NCBI GenBank assembly: GCA_014523595.1
Contig: JAATVN010000140.1
Coordinates: 1-10,337, forward strand
DNA length: 10,337 bases
Source: Nitrososphaerales archaeon TH5888
GTDB taxonomy: Archaea > Thermoproteota > Nitrososphaeria > Nitrososphaerales > Nitrososphaeraceae
Direction: 5' to 3'
Translations under genes and position numbers: made by a program
The notes under the pieces: model-generated
What the model was told of the DNA's origin: nothing
The model's database searches: none
What the model saw: only the letters and a program-made list of their open reading frames with translations
Shown here: positions 1 through 6,146 of the stretch, piece by piece
Layout: every line of letters starts with the position of its first letter
Numbering within the stretch: the stretch's first letter is position 1

Positions 1-574
1 AGTTGATTAGTTTTTTGAAATTCCTTTATTAAATATAAAAATATGTTGAAATTATTTCTAATTAAATGTAAAAATGGATCAAAATGCCTTTGAGAAATTA
101 TGAAATATAACCTTAGATTTACCAGAAACAATTGTAAAGGTTCTTAAACATAATAACTGGATTCGATAAAGATTTCCAGAATCATTATTATCACTTATTT
201 ATTTGATATTCTTTTTGCAATAATAAACTATCATGTGAATGCAAGATAATTTAGTTTACATAATAACGAACAATTAAAAACACATCGGGTGAGATATCGC
301 ATTTTTCTTGCATTATTTTAGTGACTAATGTATTAAAGGTCGTTATTGACAATCGAAACAATTTGCAATCCGACAACACGTCTTTAAACTAGATAGATTA
401 GAGACTGTAAGATGTTTCAATATCAATCAAGTCAGACACTCTAGGTCAGTTGGCGATTTGAGATTGTAAACCGACACATGAATAACTAATCTACATTCAA
501 TTAAGGGGACCACTTTGGCAAGTAACATTCCAAAACACTGAGAACTATTTGTAGCAGTGATTCCGACTAGAAGT
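1..574. other. Gene-free AT-rich stretch
   Basis: I see no coding region here. All six frames are broken by frequent stops, and no tRNA-like or rRNA-like segment is recognisable. The first 250 bases are very AT-rich; the part from about 290 to 545 is somewhat richer in G and C, but no convincing stem was found. Short TATA-like strings (for example near 330-338 and 382-390) have no gene behind them. The stretch may be a long upstream region of the gene at 607 or the 3' side of a gene to the left of the window. Confidence 0.6.
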
Positions 575-583
575 CTTTATACT
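575..583 (+). promoter_or_regulatory. TATA-like box of the roadblock-like gene
   Basis: The string CTTTATACT is centred about 28 bp before the ATG at 607. That is the spacing expected of an archaeal TATA box driving a leaderless or nearly leaderless transcript. No Shine-Dalgarno sequence precedes the ATG, which fits. Confidence 0.5.
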
Positions 584-606
584 GACTAATGTAATGAATA
601 TAGAAT

Positions 607-975
607 ATGCAATACGATCTAAGTGTACTATGTAATGGTATTTTTGAGGTTGATGAAAAAATACGTTTTGTTGGAATAATAGATCAGATGGGTAAATTAG
701 TTGTAGGAAATATGAAAAAGGGTTTACCGTCTTTAGAAAGAGACGATGGGTCAATCAGGCTTTATCTTGGTTACGCTATAAATACTATGCTAAGACGTGA
801 TTTTGATAATGTTTTTGGTAAAGTTCTTTATACCTTCTCTGAAAGGGAGAAAATAAAGCTCTTGACAGTACCAATGGATAATTATTTACTCCTTGTTTCT
901 ATCGATAAATTATCAGATCATGTTAAATTGATAAATAAGATAATGGTTGTTGTAAAAAAACTAACTATGCCGTGA
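607..975 (+). CDS. Small roadblock/LC7-like protein (DUF6659-like)
   Basis: This 122-residue soluble protein has no signal peptide, membrane helix or cysteine cluster. The start is fixed by an in-frame stop two codons upstream and by a TATA-like box about 28 bp before the ATG. Residues 19-34 (IRFVGIIDQMGKLVVG) form a beta hairpin of the kind opening roadblock/profilin-like folds: a conserved strand, a short turn and a second strand. A helical middle section (about 50-65) and two strands around FGKVLYTFSEREKIKLLTVPMDNYLLLVSI (split by a turn near 89-92) follow. From memory this resembles the DUF6659 proteins that are numerous in ammonia-oxidising archaea. Roadblock domains usually act as small scaffolds or GTPase partners, but no partner gene lies nearby and the role here is unknown. 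It is convergent with the membrane protein at 1132-2211. Confidence 0.8.
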   Translation: MQYDLSVLCNGIFEVDEKIRFVGIIDQMGKLVVGNMKKGLPSLERDDGSIRLYLGYAINTMLRRDFDNVFGKVLYTFSEREKIKLLTVPMDNYLLLVSIDKLSDHVKLINKIMVVVKKLTMP

Positions 976-1039
976 TCTGATATTCCAAGAAGGGTAATTT
1001 TATTTGCATTAATGTTTATTCATTTCTACTAGTGACAAG

Positions 1040-1084
1040 AAAAAAAGCAATCCTACTAGATGCATCGATGAAATGATAATCGAT
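1040..1084 (-). terminator. Hairpin plus T7 tract after the membrane protein gene
   Basis: Reading the minus strand, the inverted repeat ATCGAT (1079-1084 and 1064-1069, 9-nt loop) is followed by a run of seven T (plus-strand A at 1040-1046). It starts about 48 nt after the stop codon at 1132. U-rich tracts are the known archaeal intrinsic termination signal; the hairpin is optional. The site lies between convergent genes. Confidence 0.4.
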
Positions 1085-1131
1085 CTCTGTTATGTATATT
1101 AATTTTACCCACACATTTCATTTCATGATAA

Positions 1132-2211
1132 TTATTTTGGACTGACAAGAATTTTATTAATTCTTCTCTTTTCCCATATTAGCAAGTAAATTATGCCAAT
1201 TACCAAAAGTATCTCTAATGACTTGGCCATGATTCCTGCGATATCAATACTTTCTGCCTTATTGTCTGGTGACAATGGGGGCGCCACGACTACTGAGTAT
1301 GCATACAGTCCTATGAGAACGGAGGTTCCGATAAATCCAAAGAGATTCAAGGCGACCCGTTTCTTATATTGACTTAAAATAAAATTTCTGTTGTTACCAG
1401 AGTACGGTTCAGTAGTAAAATTCATCAAAATATACAAAATCCCATATGCGACCTGAGCTCCTGCTGCAGCCATTAAGAAAACTGAATAATAGATTTGTAG
1501 AGAACCATGTTCGGGAAAAATTGCCAAGTGAACCAGGCCCCCTGCTATTGCAAGTAGCATAATGATGTACTTCAGAGTTTCTTTTTCTGGTACCGCGCCA
1601 GTAACAGAGATCTGCCTTCTTCTCTTCAAATATGTTCTACCTAAGACTAAACCTAGAACTATGATGGGGGTCAAAATAGAAATCACCAGGAGGGAATTTC
1701 TAACCAGTCCCCACGAATCCGAGATAGAAACATTGAATATCACACGTTGGCAATTACAATCCGCTATACTAGACAAAATGGATCTTGGGGCATCTAATTG
1801 ATTGTGATTCACCATTTTGTCATCATTTGCTACACTAAGCACTATTTCATATGAACCAGAATATGGGAACACATAGTATAGATTAAAATCTCCAATATCT
1901 CGTACAGTCCAAGGGAAACCTTTTACTCTTTCACCAGTGCTCTCTTGATATATCTCAACCATTGTCTCAATATCATAAACATCGTTTCCATCAAAATCTT
2001 GTACGCTGAACGTTATCTGTGTTGGTTCGTCAGGTGCCGCGTATTCCGGATCTAACGCCATATACGGATAATACTTTCCGATCCCATCCCTATTTGATCC
2101 CCCATTATAATGAGGAGTATGAGAAAGATGTGCAAATGAGACAAAGTTAGGAATAAAAGTTGATACTAATATGAAAATTAAGATTGAAATCAAAACATAA
2201 TGGATTTTCAT
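1132..2211 (-). CDS. Membrane protein with secreted Ig-like domain and five C-terminal helices
   Basis: This 359-residue protein starts with a signal peptide (about 4-25; likely cleavage after SFA at 25-27). An extracytoplasmic beta-rich domain (about 28-165) follows, then five membrane helices at about 171-192, 213-233, 240-263, 286-310 and 324-346. After the first of these helices comes a basic stretch (YLKRRRQ), which places that loop inside. Cleavage would leave a mature N-terminus beginning HLSHTPHYNGG, with H28, H31 and H34. The domain also has a C152-x-C154 pair close to the membrane. The helix at 213-233 ends in a GGLVHLAIFPEH stretch (H228, H235), which I recall from other archaeal and actinobacterial membrane proteins of unknown role. 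The layout resembles CopC/YtkA-like domains joined to a membrane part, so copper or redox binding is possible but unproven. I know no gene name. It is transcribed divergently from the helicase. Confidence 0.85.
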   Translation of the reverse strand: MKIHYVLISILIFILVSTFIPNFVSFAHLSHTPHYNGGSNRDGIGKYYPYMALDPEYAAPDEPTQITFSVQDFDGNDVYDIETMVEIYQESTGERVKGFPWTVRDIGDFNLYYVFPYSGSYEIVLSVANDDKMVNHNQLDAPRSILSSIADCNCQRVIFNVSISDSWGLVRNSLLVISILTPIIVLGLVLGRTYLKRRRQISVTGAVPEKETLKYIIMLLAIAGGLVHLAIFPEHGSLQIYYSVFLMAAAGAQVAYGILYILMNFTTEPYSGNNRNFILSQYKKRVALNLFGFIGTSVLIGLYAYSVVVAPPLSPDNKAESIDIAGIMAKSLEILLVIGIIYLLIWEKRRINKILVSPK

Positions 2212-2242
2212 ATTATTGATGTGAGAACTAGCGTAATGGTTT

Positions 2243-2250
2243 CATATAAG
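2243..2250 (-). promoter_or_regulatory. TATA-like box of the membrane protein gene
   Basis: On the minus strand this reads CTTATATG, centred about 35 bp before the ATG at 2211. It would give a leader of only about 5-10 nt. Confidence 0.45.
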
Positions 2251-2308
2251 TCGTGCATGCAGTTTAGAAAGTTCTTTCAGAATCAACACAGTTTGTGCCG
2301 TATTGATG

Positions 2309-2362
2309 TCTGTAATTAAAGATGAGTTTACAGATGTCGTATTTGTCTTTCATATTAAAGAC
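2309..2362 (+). promoter_or_regulatory. Two dyads upstream of the helicase promoter
   Basis: The first dyad is TCTGTAA (2309-2315) with TTACAGA (2328-2334), perfect 7-bp arms and a 12-bp gap. The second is GTCTTT (2345-2350) with AAAGAC (2357-2362), 6-bp arms and a 6-bp gap. The second ends about 10 bp before the TATA-like box at 2371-2382. Either could be a regulator site for the helicase or the divergent gene. Dyads this short also arise by chance in AT-rich DNA. Confidence 0.3.
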
Positions 2363-2370
2363 GGAATAAG

Positions 2371-2382
2371 AAAAATTTATTT
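2371..2382 (+). promoter_or_regulatory. TATA-like box of the helicase gene
   Basis: An AAAAATTTATTT string is centred about 35 bp before the TTG start at 2412. A second AT-rich string (CTATATTT, 2406-2413) overlaps the start itself and is too close to serve. Confidence 0.4.
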
Positions 2383-2411
2383 CAGCAATCAATTAACTCC
2401 TTTCTCTATAT

Positions 2412-4346
2412 TTGGGTAAATTGATAAGTGCAGATGAATATTTGAATAATTTTCCTCACGGTACATTTAGAAATAATCAAGATAATGTAATTAAGCAGAT
2501 TTGTGAAGCTTTCAATTCTGGTTATAAATGCATTATTTTGGAAGCACCAACAGGGTTTGGCAAGAGTGCGATTGCAATAACTATAGCACGAACTCTTCGG
2601 TCCAGCTACATATGTACTGCCACTAAGGACCTTCAAACTCAATACTCTCATGATTATAAGTTTCTAAAAGTTGCTAAAGGAAAAAGCAATTTTCAGTGTA
2701 GAGTAAAGGAAGACTTTATCGACGCTGGAAAATATCTTTGTGCTTCCTGTAATTCAAGAAGTGAAATTGAGTGTAAACATACCTCCTGTGACTACGGACC
2801 ATGTTTATCTGATGAATCAATGGAAGGATCTGGATGCAAATACAGAACTTTCATAAATGATTACAAGGTAGATAACAAAGGAAAGGAAAATGAAAGAATT
2901 TTCATAAGTGGAGATAAATTAGAAAATTATAAAAATGAATATTCAGATTGGATTCATTTAAAAAATTTTGATTCTCCTAGCGAATGGAATCCGTGTTACT
3001 ATTTTGACCAATTATTTCAGGCTTTAAAGGCGAGTCATTCAATTTTCAATTACTCTATTTTTTTGTCGTTACTAGCAAACAAGAATATGATGCAACAACG
3101 AGAATTGCTTGTCTTGGATGAAGCACACCTGCTCGAAACTGAAATCGTAAAATTTAGAGGACTTTCTATATCAAAGAAACGCTGGCGGCGATATATTCAT
3201 GACTTTAAGATGATCGATTATGGATACGATATGCATGGTTGGCTAGAATTTTTGATTGATTTGGAGAAGACTATGCTAGTTTTAATAGGATATGACTCTT
3301 TAGCACACGCACTGGTAAAGGAACGGAAAGTAAAATATGAATATGACTCTACGAGCAATCCTAAAGCCAGAAGCAGAAGAATAGTGAGTGCGTCAGAACT
3401 GTTTGAAGATGATGCTAGTCTTGAATTAAATATTAAATTTGAGAATGGAAAAAACATACATATTGATAAGGAGTTATTGATTGATATTGTTCAAGATATC
3501 GAAAAGCTTACAAGAACTATAAATAATATTCTTTCAAGCCCTAAAAACTGGATAGTCTCAGAAGTGTATAAGGAAAATTACGACGTTACCCGGGTAGAAT
3601 TCAAACCGTTGGATCCATCTAAATATATTAAAGCAATTGTCGAAAAATGTCCGAAAACCCTGATAATGAGTGCAACTATTTTGAATCATAAAACGTTTGA
3701 AAAAAACATAGGTCTTGATTCAGAAGATAACAATACTAAATTTATACAAATTCAATCAGACTTTCCAATTGAGAATAGACCAATTTTTCCTCTTAGCGTA
3801 GAATATCTTAATTTTAGTAATTTACAGCAGATGGACGTAAAGTCAAAGATATCGAGGGCAATTGACAATATAATGCATATTCATAGTAACGATAAGGGAA
3901 TAATCCATACAAGCTCATACGAGCAGCTTAATTTTATCAAGGAAAACCTTTCAAAAATGAATTCAAGGAGATTAATCTTAACTGATCCAGAAATTGAAAG
4001 GGATGAGGTAATAAGGGAACATGCAGAAAGCACGAAACCAACCGTGCTCATTTCTCCATCGCTTCATACTGGACTTGACTTGAAAGATCACTTATCCAGA
4101 TTTCAAATAATTACCAAAGTACCTTATCCTAACGTGGCTGACAAATGGACTTCAGAGAAGAGGAAAATTAATAAGGAATGGTATTATTGGCAGACAGCTC
4201 TGAGATTAGTTCAAGCATATGGTAGATCTGTAAGATCTAAGGACGATTGGGCAAAAACGTATGTTTTAGATTCTGCATTCAACTATTTTGTCAAGGTAAA
4301 TAACAATATACTTCCAAAATGGTTCCTGTCTGCAATACGAAACTAG
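2412..4346 (+). CDS. XPD/DinG-family Fe-S DNA helicase (superfamily 2)
   Basis: This 644-residue protein would unwind duplex DNA 5'-to-3' using ATP, as Rad3/XPD/DinG enzymes do. A Q-motif-like FRNNQ (19-23) precedes Walker A EAPTGFGKS (44-52). Motif Ia is at 68-78, the DEAH box at 236-239, SAT at 420-422, motif V around SPSLHTGLDL (548-557), and motif VI QAYGRSVRS (601-609) has both arginines. C96, C110 and C113 have the C-x13-C-x2-C spacing of the first three XPD cluster ligands. The fourth is probably C195 (in NPCYYFDQLFQALKASHS, a conserved context) or C142. Four further cysteines (C121, C126, C131, C142) lie between. TTG is the only plausible start: an in-frame stop lies 18 bases upstream and no ATG or GTG intervenes. 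It stands alone in its transcription unit, so a repair or recombination role is inferred from family only. It may be a paralogue rather than the main XPD of the organism. Confidence 0.92.
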   Translation: MGKLISADEYLNNFPHGTFRNNQDNVIKQICEAFNSGYKCIILEAPTGFGKSAIAITIARTLRSSYICTATKDLQTQYSHDYKFLKVAKGKSNFQCRVKEDFIDAGKYLCASCNSRSEIECKHTSCDYGPCLSDESMEGSGCKYRTFINDYKVDNKGKENERIFISGDKLENYKNEYSDWIHLKNFDSPSEWNPCYYFDQLFQALKASHSIFNYSIFLSLLANKNMMQQRELLVLDEAHLLETEIVKFRGLSISKKRWRRYIHDFKMIDYGYDMHGWLEFLIDLEKTMLVLIGYDSLAHALVKERKVKYEYDSTSNPKARSRRIVSASELFEDDASLELNIKFENGKNIHIDKELLIDIVQDIEKLTRTINNILSSPKNWIVSEVYKENYDVTRVEFKPLDPSKYIKAIVEKCPKTLIMSATILNHKTFEKNIGLDSEDNNTKFIQIQSDFPIENRPIFPLSVEYLNFSNLQQMDVKSKISRAIDNIMHIHSNDKGIIHTSSYEQLNFIKENLSKMNSRRLILTDPEIERDEVIREHAESTKPTVLISPSLHTGLDLKDHLSRFQIITKVPYPNVADKWTSEKRKINKEWYYWQTALRLVQAYGRSVRSKDDWAKTYVLDSAFNYFVKVNNNILPKWFLSAIRN

Positions 4347-4369
4347 CCCAAGATCGTTGAATTGGGCTA
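4344..4369 (+). terminator. 8-bp hairpin overlapping the helicase stop codon
   Basis: TAGCCCAA (4344-4351) and TTGGGCTA (4362-4369) are perfect inverted arms around a 10-nt loop; the left arm begins with the helicase TAG stop. A weaker 5-bp hairpin (GTTAG/CTAAC, 4381-4396) and a T6 tract (4431-4436) follow. Together these look like the 3' end of the helicase mRNA. The hairpin has G+C-rich arms in an AT-rich setting, so it is likely to form. Confidence 0.5.
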
Positions 4370-4451
4370 CGTAGATGTCAGTTAGCTTCTACTAACAATA
4401 CTTGTACTCCATAAGAGACTGATTTATTCGTTTTTTAAATACCCTTCTGTT

Positions 4452-4463
4452 CCTTATATAAGG
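4452..4463 (+). promoter_or_regulatory. Palindromic TATA box of the response-regulator gene
   Basis: CCTTATATAAGG is a perfect 12-bp palindrome with an archaeal TATA core. A transcript from it would start near 4485-4490 and carry a leader of about 90 nt before the GTG at 4575. That is unusual here, since most other genes have their TATA box close to the start codon. Confidence 0.5.
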
Positions 4464-4505
4464 CAGCAGAAGAATATCAAATTTTGGATTTTATTATTTA
4501 TTAAG

Positions 4506-4568
4506 ATGTGTAGCTATACTATAGATTATCAGTTTCAGGTATCAAAAGGATTGATGGAAGGTTGTTAG
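4506..4568 (+). other. Possible 20-codon leader ORF before the response regulator
   Basis: An ATG at 4506 opens 20 codons (MCSYTIDYQFQVSKGLMEGC) ending at TAG 4566-4568, two codons before the GTG start of the receiver gene and in the same frame. It would lie inside the predicted leader. No good ribosome binding site is seen before it. It may be chance. Confidence 0.2.
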
Positions 4569-4574
4569 TTTTTA

Positions 4575-4973
4575 GTGGCTAGGAAATGGCTAGTAGCCAT
4601 TATAGACGATGAATCGGATATTGTTAACTTGTTCCGCGACGCTCTAAGCAAGATAAATGGATTGTCAATATTCACGTTTACGGACCCCATGGTAGCCCTT
4701 GAACACTTTAAGATTAACAAAGGTGCTTATGCACTCGTAATCTCAGATTTAAGAATGCCTGGTATCAATGGTACAGATTTAGTTTACAAAATAAAAAAGG
4801 AGAATCCCTTAGTAAGAACGTTACTCATGACTGCATTTGAAGTGGATGATAAAGTATTCGAGGAATATGTAAAGAATGATATAATAGATGGTTTTATTCA
4901 AAAACCTGTAAAGTTGAGAGATCTGCTTTCTGAAGTCCTTAAACAAGTGAATATTTACAAGAGAATAAAATAA
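4575..4973 (+). CDS. Stand-alone response regulator receiver (CheY-like)
   Basis: This 132-residue protein is a single receiver domain with no output domain. The acidic pair D11-D12 (IIDDE), phospho-acceptor D58 (VISDLRMPGINGTDL), switch T86 (LLMTAF) and K110-P111 (FIQKPVKL) are all present, so it should be phosphorylatable. It probably passes a signal from a histidine kinase by protein contact, but no kinase is in the window. The first strand begins at residue 5, so the GTG start at 4575 gives a full-length domain; a stop lies three codons upstream. The gene has its own promoter, with a palindromic TATA box and a leader of about 90 nt. The winged-helix gene follows after 141 bp that hold a strong palindrome, so the two may be regulated together. 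Single-receiver proteins are common in ammonia-oxidising archaea. Confidence 0.95.
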   Translation: MARKWLVAIIDDESDIVNLFRDALSKINGLSIFTFTDPMVALEHFKINKGAYALVISDLRMPGINGTDLVYKIKKENPLVRTLLMTAFEVDDKVFEEYVKNDIIDGFIQKPVKLRDLLSEVLKQVNIYKRIK

Positions 4974-4996
4974 ATCTCAATTTCATTTACCGGAAT

Positions 4997-5021
4997 ACAA
5001 GTATCGACAAGTATACTTGTC
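4997..5021. promoter_or_regulatory. 16-bp perfect palindrome with phased extra half-site
   Basis: GACAAGTATACTTGTC (5006-5021) is a perfect palindrome with no gap, more like a dimeric protein binding site than an RNA hairpin. An extra copy of its half-site, ACAAGTAT (4997-5004), sits exactly 10 bp upstream of the same half-site inside the palindrome (5007-5014), on the same face of the helix. An outer inverted pair, CCGGAA (4990-4995) and TTCCGG (5056-5061), brackets it. It lies about 60 bp upstream of the TATA-like box of the winged-helix gene, so autoregulation is the simplest guess. Confidence 0.5.
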
Positions 5022-5081
5022 TATTTGAACTTGCAAATTCCTTATCAAAACTCTGTTCCGGATAGTTCCTTGATGAAAAAT

Positions 5082-5111
5082 CTAATAAACGATCAATTTG
5101 TCAAATAAGGT
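5082..5111 (+). promoter_or_regulatory. TATA-like box and ribosome binding site of the winged-helix gene
   Basis: CTAATAAAC (5082-5090) is centred about 29 bp before the TTG at 5115. AAGGT (5107-5111) is a short Shine-Dalgarno-like match ending 3 nt before it. The AAGG string supports the TTG as the real start. Confidence 0.4.
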
Positions 5112-5114
5112 AAA

Positions 5115-5480
5115 TTGCTGATAATTAACAATAATGAGCTCAAACAAAATATTCTTACTGCATTAGCAGATAAGGAGATGTTAAAAATATTGAATCTTTC
5201 AATGTACAATTCCAAATCTGTCAATGACATTATCAGGGAAAGTGACATTAGCTATACCACTGTCTACAGAAAAATCAAATGGTTGTTGGATAAAGAATTA
5301 CTTGTAGTAGATAAGATCAATTTATCGCCAGAGGGGAAAAAATTTACTACATTTCGTAGTGTTCTCAGAAGCATTGTTATCAGATACAAACAAAACGAAA
5401 TTATTGTAGAAGCTGAAAAAAATGTTGATTTGATTGGAAAAATAGGGGGACATTTTTTTTCAATACATAACACAATGTAG
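5115..5480 (+). CDS. Winged helix-turn-helix transcriptional regulator
   Basis: This 121-residue protein has a winged-helix fold from about residue 14 to 85. Helix 1 is around 18-30 and helix 2 around 35-42 (VNDIIRESD). The recognition helix is around 46-58 (SYTTVYRKIKWLL), followed by the GLL-like KELLVV and a wing up to SPEGKKF. A beta-rich tail (RSVLRSIVIRYKQNEIIVEAEKN, split around residue 92) is a pattern I recall from short ArsR-like regulators of ammonia-oxidising archaea. There is no cysteine, so metal or thiol sensing by cysteine is excluded; the histidines are all in the last ten residues. The TTG start is supported by an upstream AAGGT. The perfect palindrome at 5006-5021 is a likely target. 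The stop is only 4 bp from the end of the convergent membrane operon. A T8 tract (5453-5460) lies inside the last codons. Confidence 0.85.
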   Translation: MLIINNNELKQNILTALADKEMLKILNLSMYNSKSVNDIIRESDISYTTVYRKIKWLLDKELLVVDKINLSPEGKKFTTFRSVLRSIVIRYKQNEIIVEAEKNVDLIGKIGGHFFSIHNTM

Positions 5481-5484
5481 CTGG

Positions 5485-5802
5485 TTATTTCATTTCAATC
5501 ATCAGTTTCCCACTCCTCCTTGAATAATAAAATCTGATCCAGAGCATTAGGGAAAAGAATATCATAGCTACGGTATGCAGAACAGTCCCTAAATCACCCA
5601 TACCAAATATTGTAAAAATTTTTTCTTCCTGCAAAAATCTTATTATCTCTCCTACTACCCATATGATAACGAATATAGACATCTGGAATTGGAATTTTCG
5701 CAAACTTCTCGAACTTAGAGCTGACCAACTAAACACAGCAAGCGAAATTACTAGTAGAAATATGGTACTCTTTTCCAAAAATAGTAAAGCTGTTTCACTC
5801 AA
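5485..5802 (-). CDS. Three-helix membrane protein, second gene of an overlapping pair
   Basis: This 105-residue protein has predicted helices at about 6-27, 38-57 and 70-93. The loop between helices 1 and 2 (SSRSLRKFQFQ) and the tail (YYSRRSGK) are basic, while the loop between helices 2 and 3 is acidic (QEEKIFTIFGMGD). By the positive-inside rule this gives N-terminus out and C-terminus in. One histidine (H76) lies in helix 3. The TTG start overlaps the end of the upstream gene by 8 bases; no other start before helix 1 is available, so translational coupling is likely. Length and topology match the upstream protein, which suggests an old duplication. I recognise no named family. Similar small membrane proteins in archaea often accompany short winged-helix regulators, and one lies convergently 4 bp away. 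A membrane sensor role is only inference. Confidence 0.78.
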   Translation of the reverse strand: MSETALLFLEKSTIFLLVISLAVFSWSALSSRSLRKFQFQMSIFVIIWVVGEIIRFLQEEKIFTIFGMGDLGTVLHTVAMIFFSLMLWIRFYYSRRSGKLMIEMK

Positions 5803-6079
5803 GGGACTTTACCTCTTGCTTTGACTTAATAATCAAATAGCTAAACCCAAAGAAAATCAAAATTATGACTGACAATGGTTCCAAAAGACCTTCTGAAAGT
5901 AATTCCTGATCAAAGTACGAAGTCACGTGGTAAAGTGAATGAACTACCGTAAATACAAGAAAGATTATTGCCAACTGTCGAATCATCCCTTTTGATTTAA
6001 TACTAAAATATGTTAAAACTACTGAACCTGCAAAAAAAGCAAGTCCGCTGATAAGATGTAAGTATGATTCGTCTATCAA
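5795..6079 (-). CDS. Three-helix membrane protein, first gene of an overlapping pair
   Basis: This 94-residue protein has predicted helices at about 8-27, 33-55 and 65-84. A short basic loop (SIKSKGMIRQ) separates helices 1 and 2, an acidic loop (FDQELLSEGLLE) helices 2 and 3, and the tail is basic, so it has the same topology as its downstream partner. Helix 2 carries H47 and H51 one turn apart (VHSLYH), a pair able to bind a metal or haem; nothing else supports this. The start is TTG at 6079, with a TATA-like box about 28 bp upstream, so the transcript would be almost leaderless. The gene is divergent from the cupredoxin across a 335-bp spacer and ends inside the start of the next gene. The family is not recognised; a role as half of a two-subunit membrane sensor is a guess. 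Confidence 0.8.
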   Translation of the reverse strand: MIDESYLHLISGLAFFAGSVVLTYFSIKSKGMIRQLAIIFLVFTVVHSLYHVTSYFDQELLSEGLLEPLSVIILIFFGFSYLIIKSKQEVKSLE

Positions 6080-6103
6080 TTTTGTTATGTAAGTAGAAAA
6101 TCC

Positions 6104-6111
6104 TTTATAAT
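6104..6111 (-). promoter_or_regulatory. TATA-like box of the twin membrane-protein operon
   Basis: On the minus strand this reads ATTATAAA, a near-consensus archaeal TATA box centred about 28 bp before the TTG at 6079. Confidence 0.5.
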
Positions 6112-6125
6112 CATATCCTCGTTAA

Positions 6126-6146
6126 GTATAAAGAATGATTTTATAC
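6126..6146. promoter_or_regulatory. Inverted repeat upstream of the twin membrane-protein promoter
   Basis: GTATAAA (6126-6132) and TTTATAC (6140-6146) are perfect 7-bp arms with a 7-bp gap. They lie 15-35 bp upstream of the minus-strand TATA box. It may be a regulator site, or simply two TATA-like strings facing each other. Confidence 0.3.

Noticed and set aside
514..534. TTTGG/CCAAA inverted repeat in the gene-free left end.
   Set aside because: Five-bp arms with an 11-nt loop are too weak to call a structured RNA or terminator.
322..593. The 11-mer TGACTAATGTA occurs at 322-332 and 583-593.
   Set aside because: In a 10-kb AT-rich window several 11-mer pairs are expected by chance; no flanking similarity extends the match.
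545..754. Minus-strand open frame overlapping the roadblock-like gene.
   Set aside because: It lies opposite a better supported gene and has no domain-like pattern or promoter.
1562..1801. Plus-strand open frame opposite the five-helix membrane protein.
   Set aside because: It is the antisense shadow of a long, well-formed signal-peptide and membrane protein.
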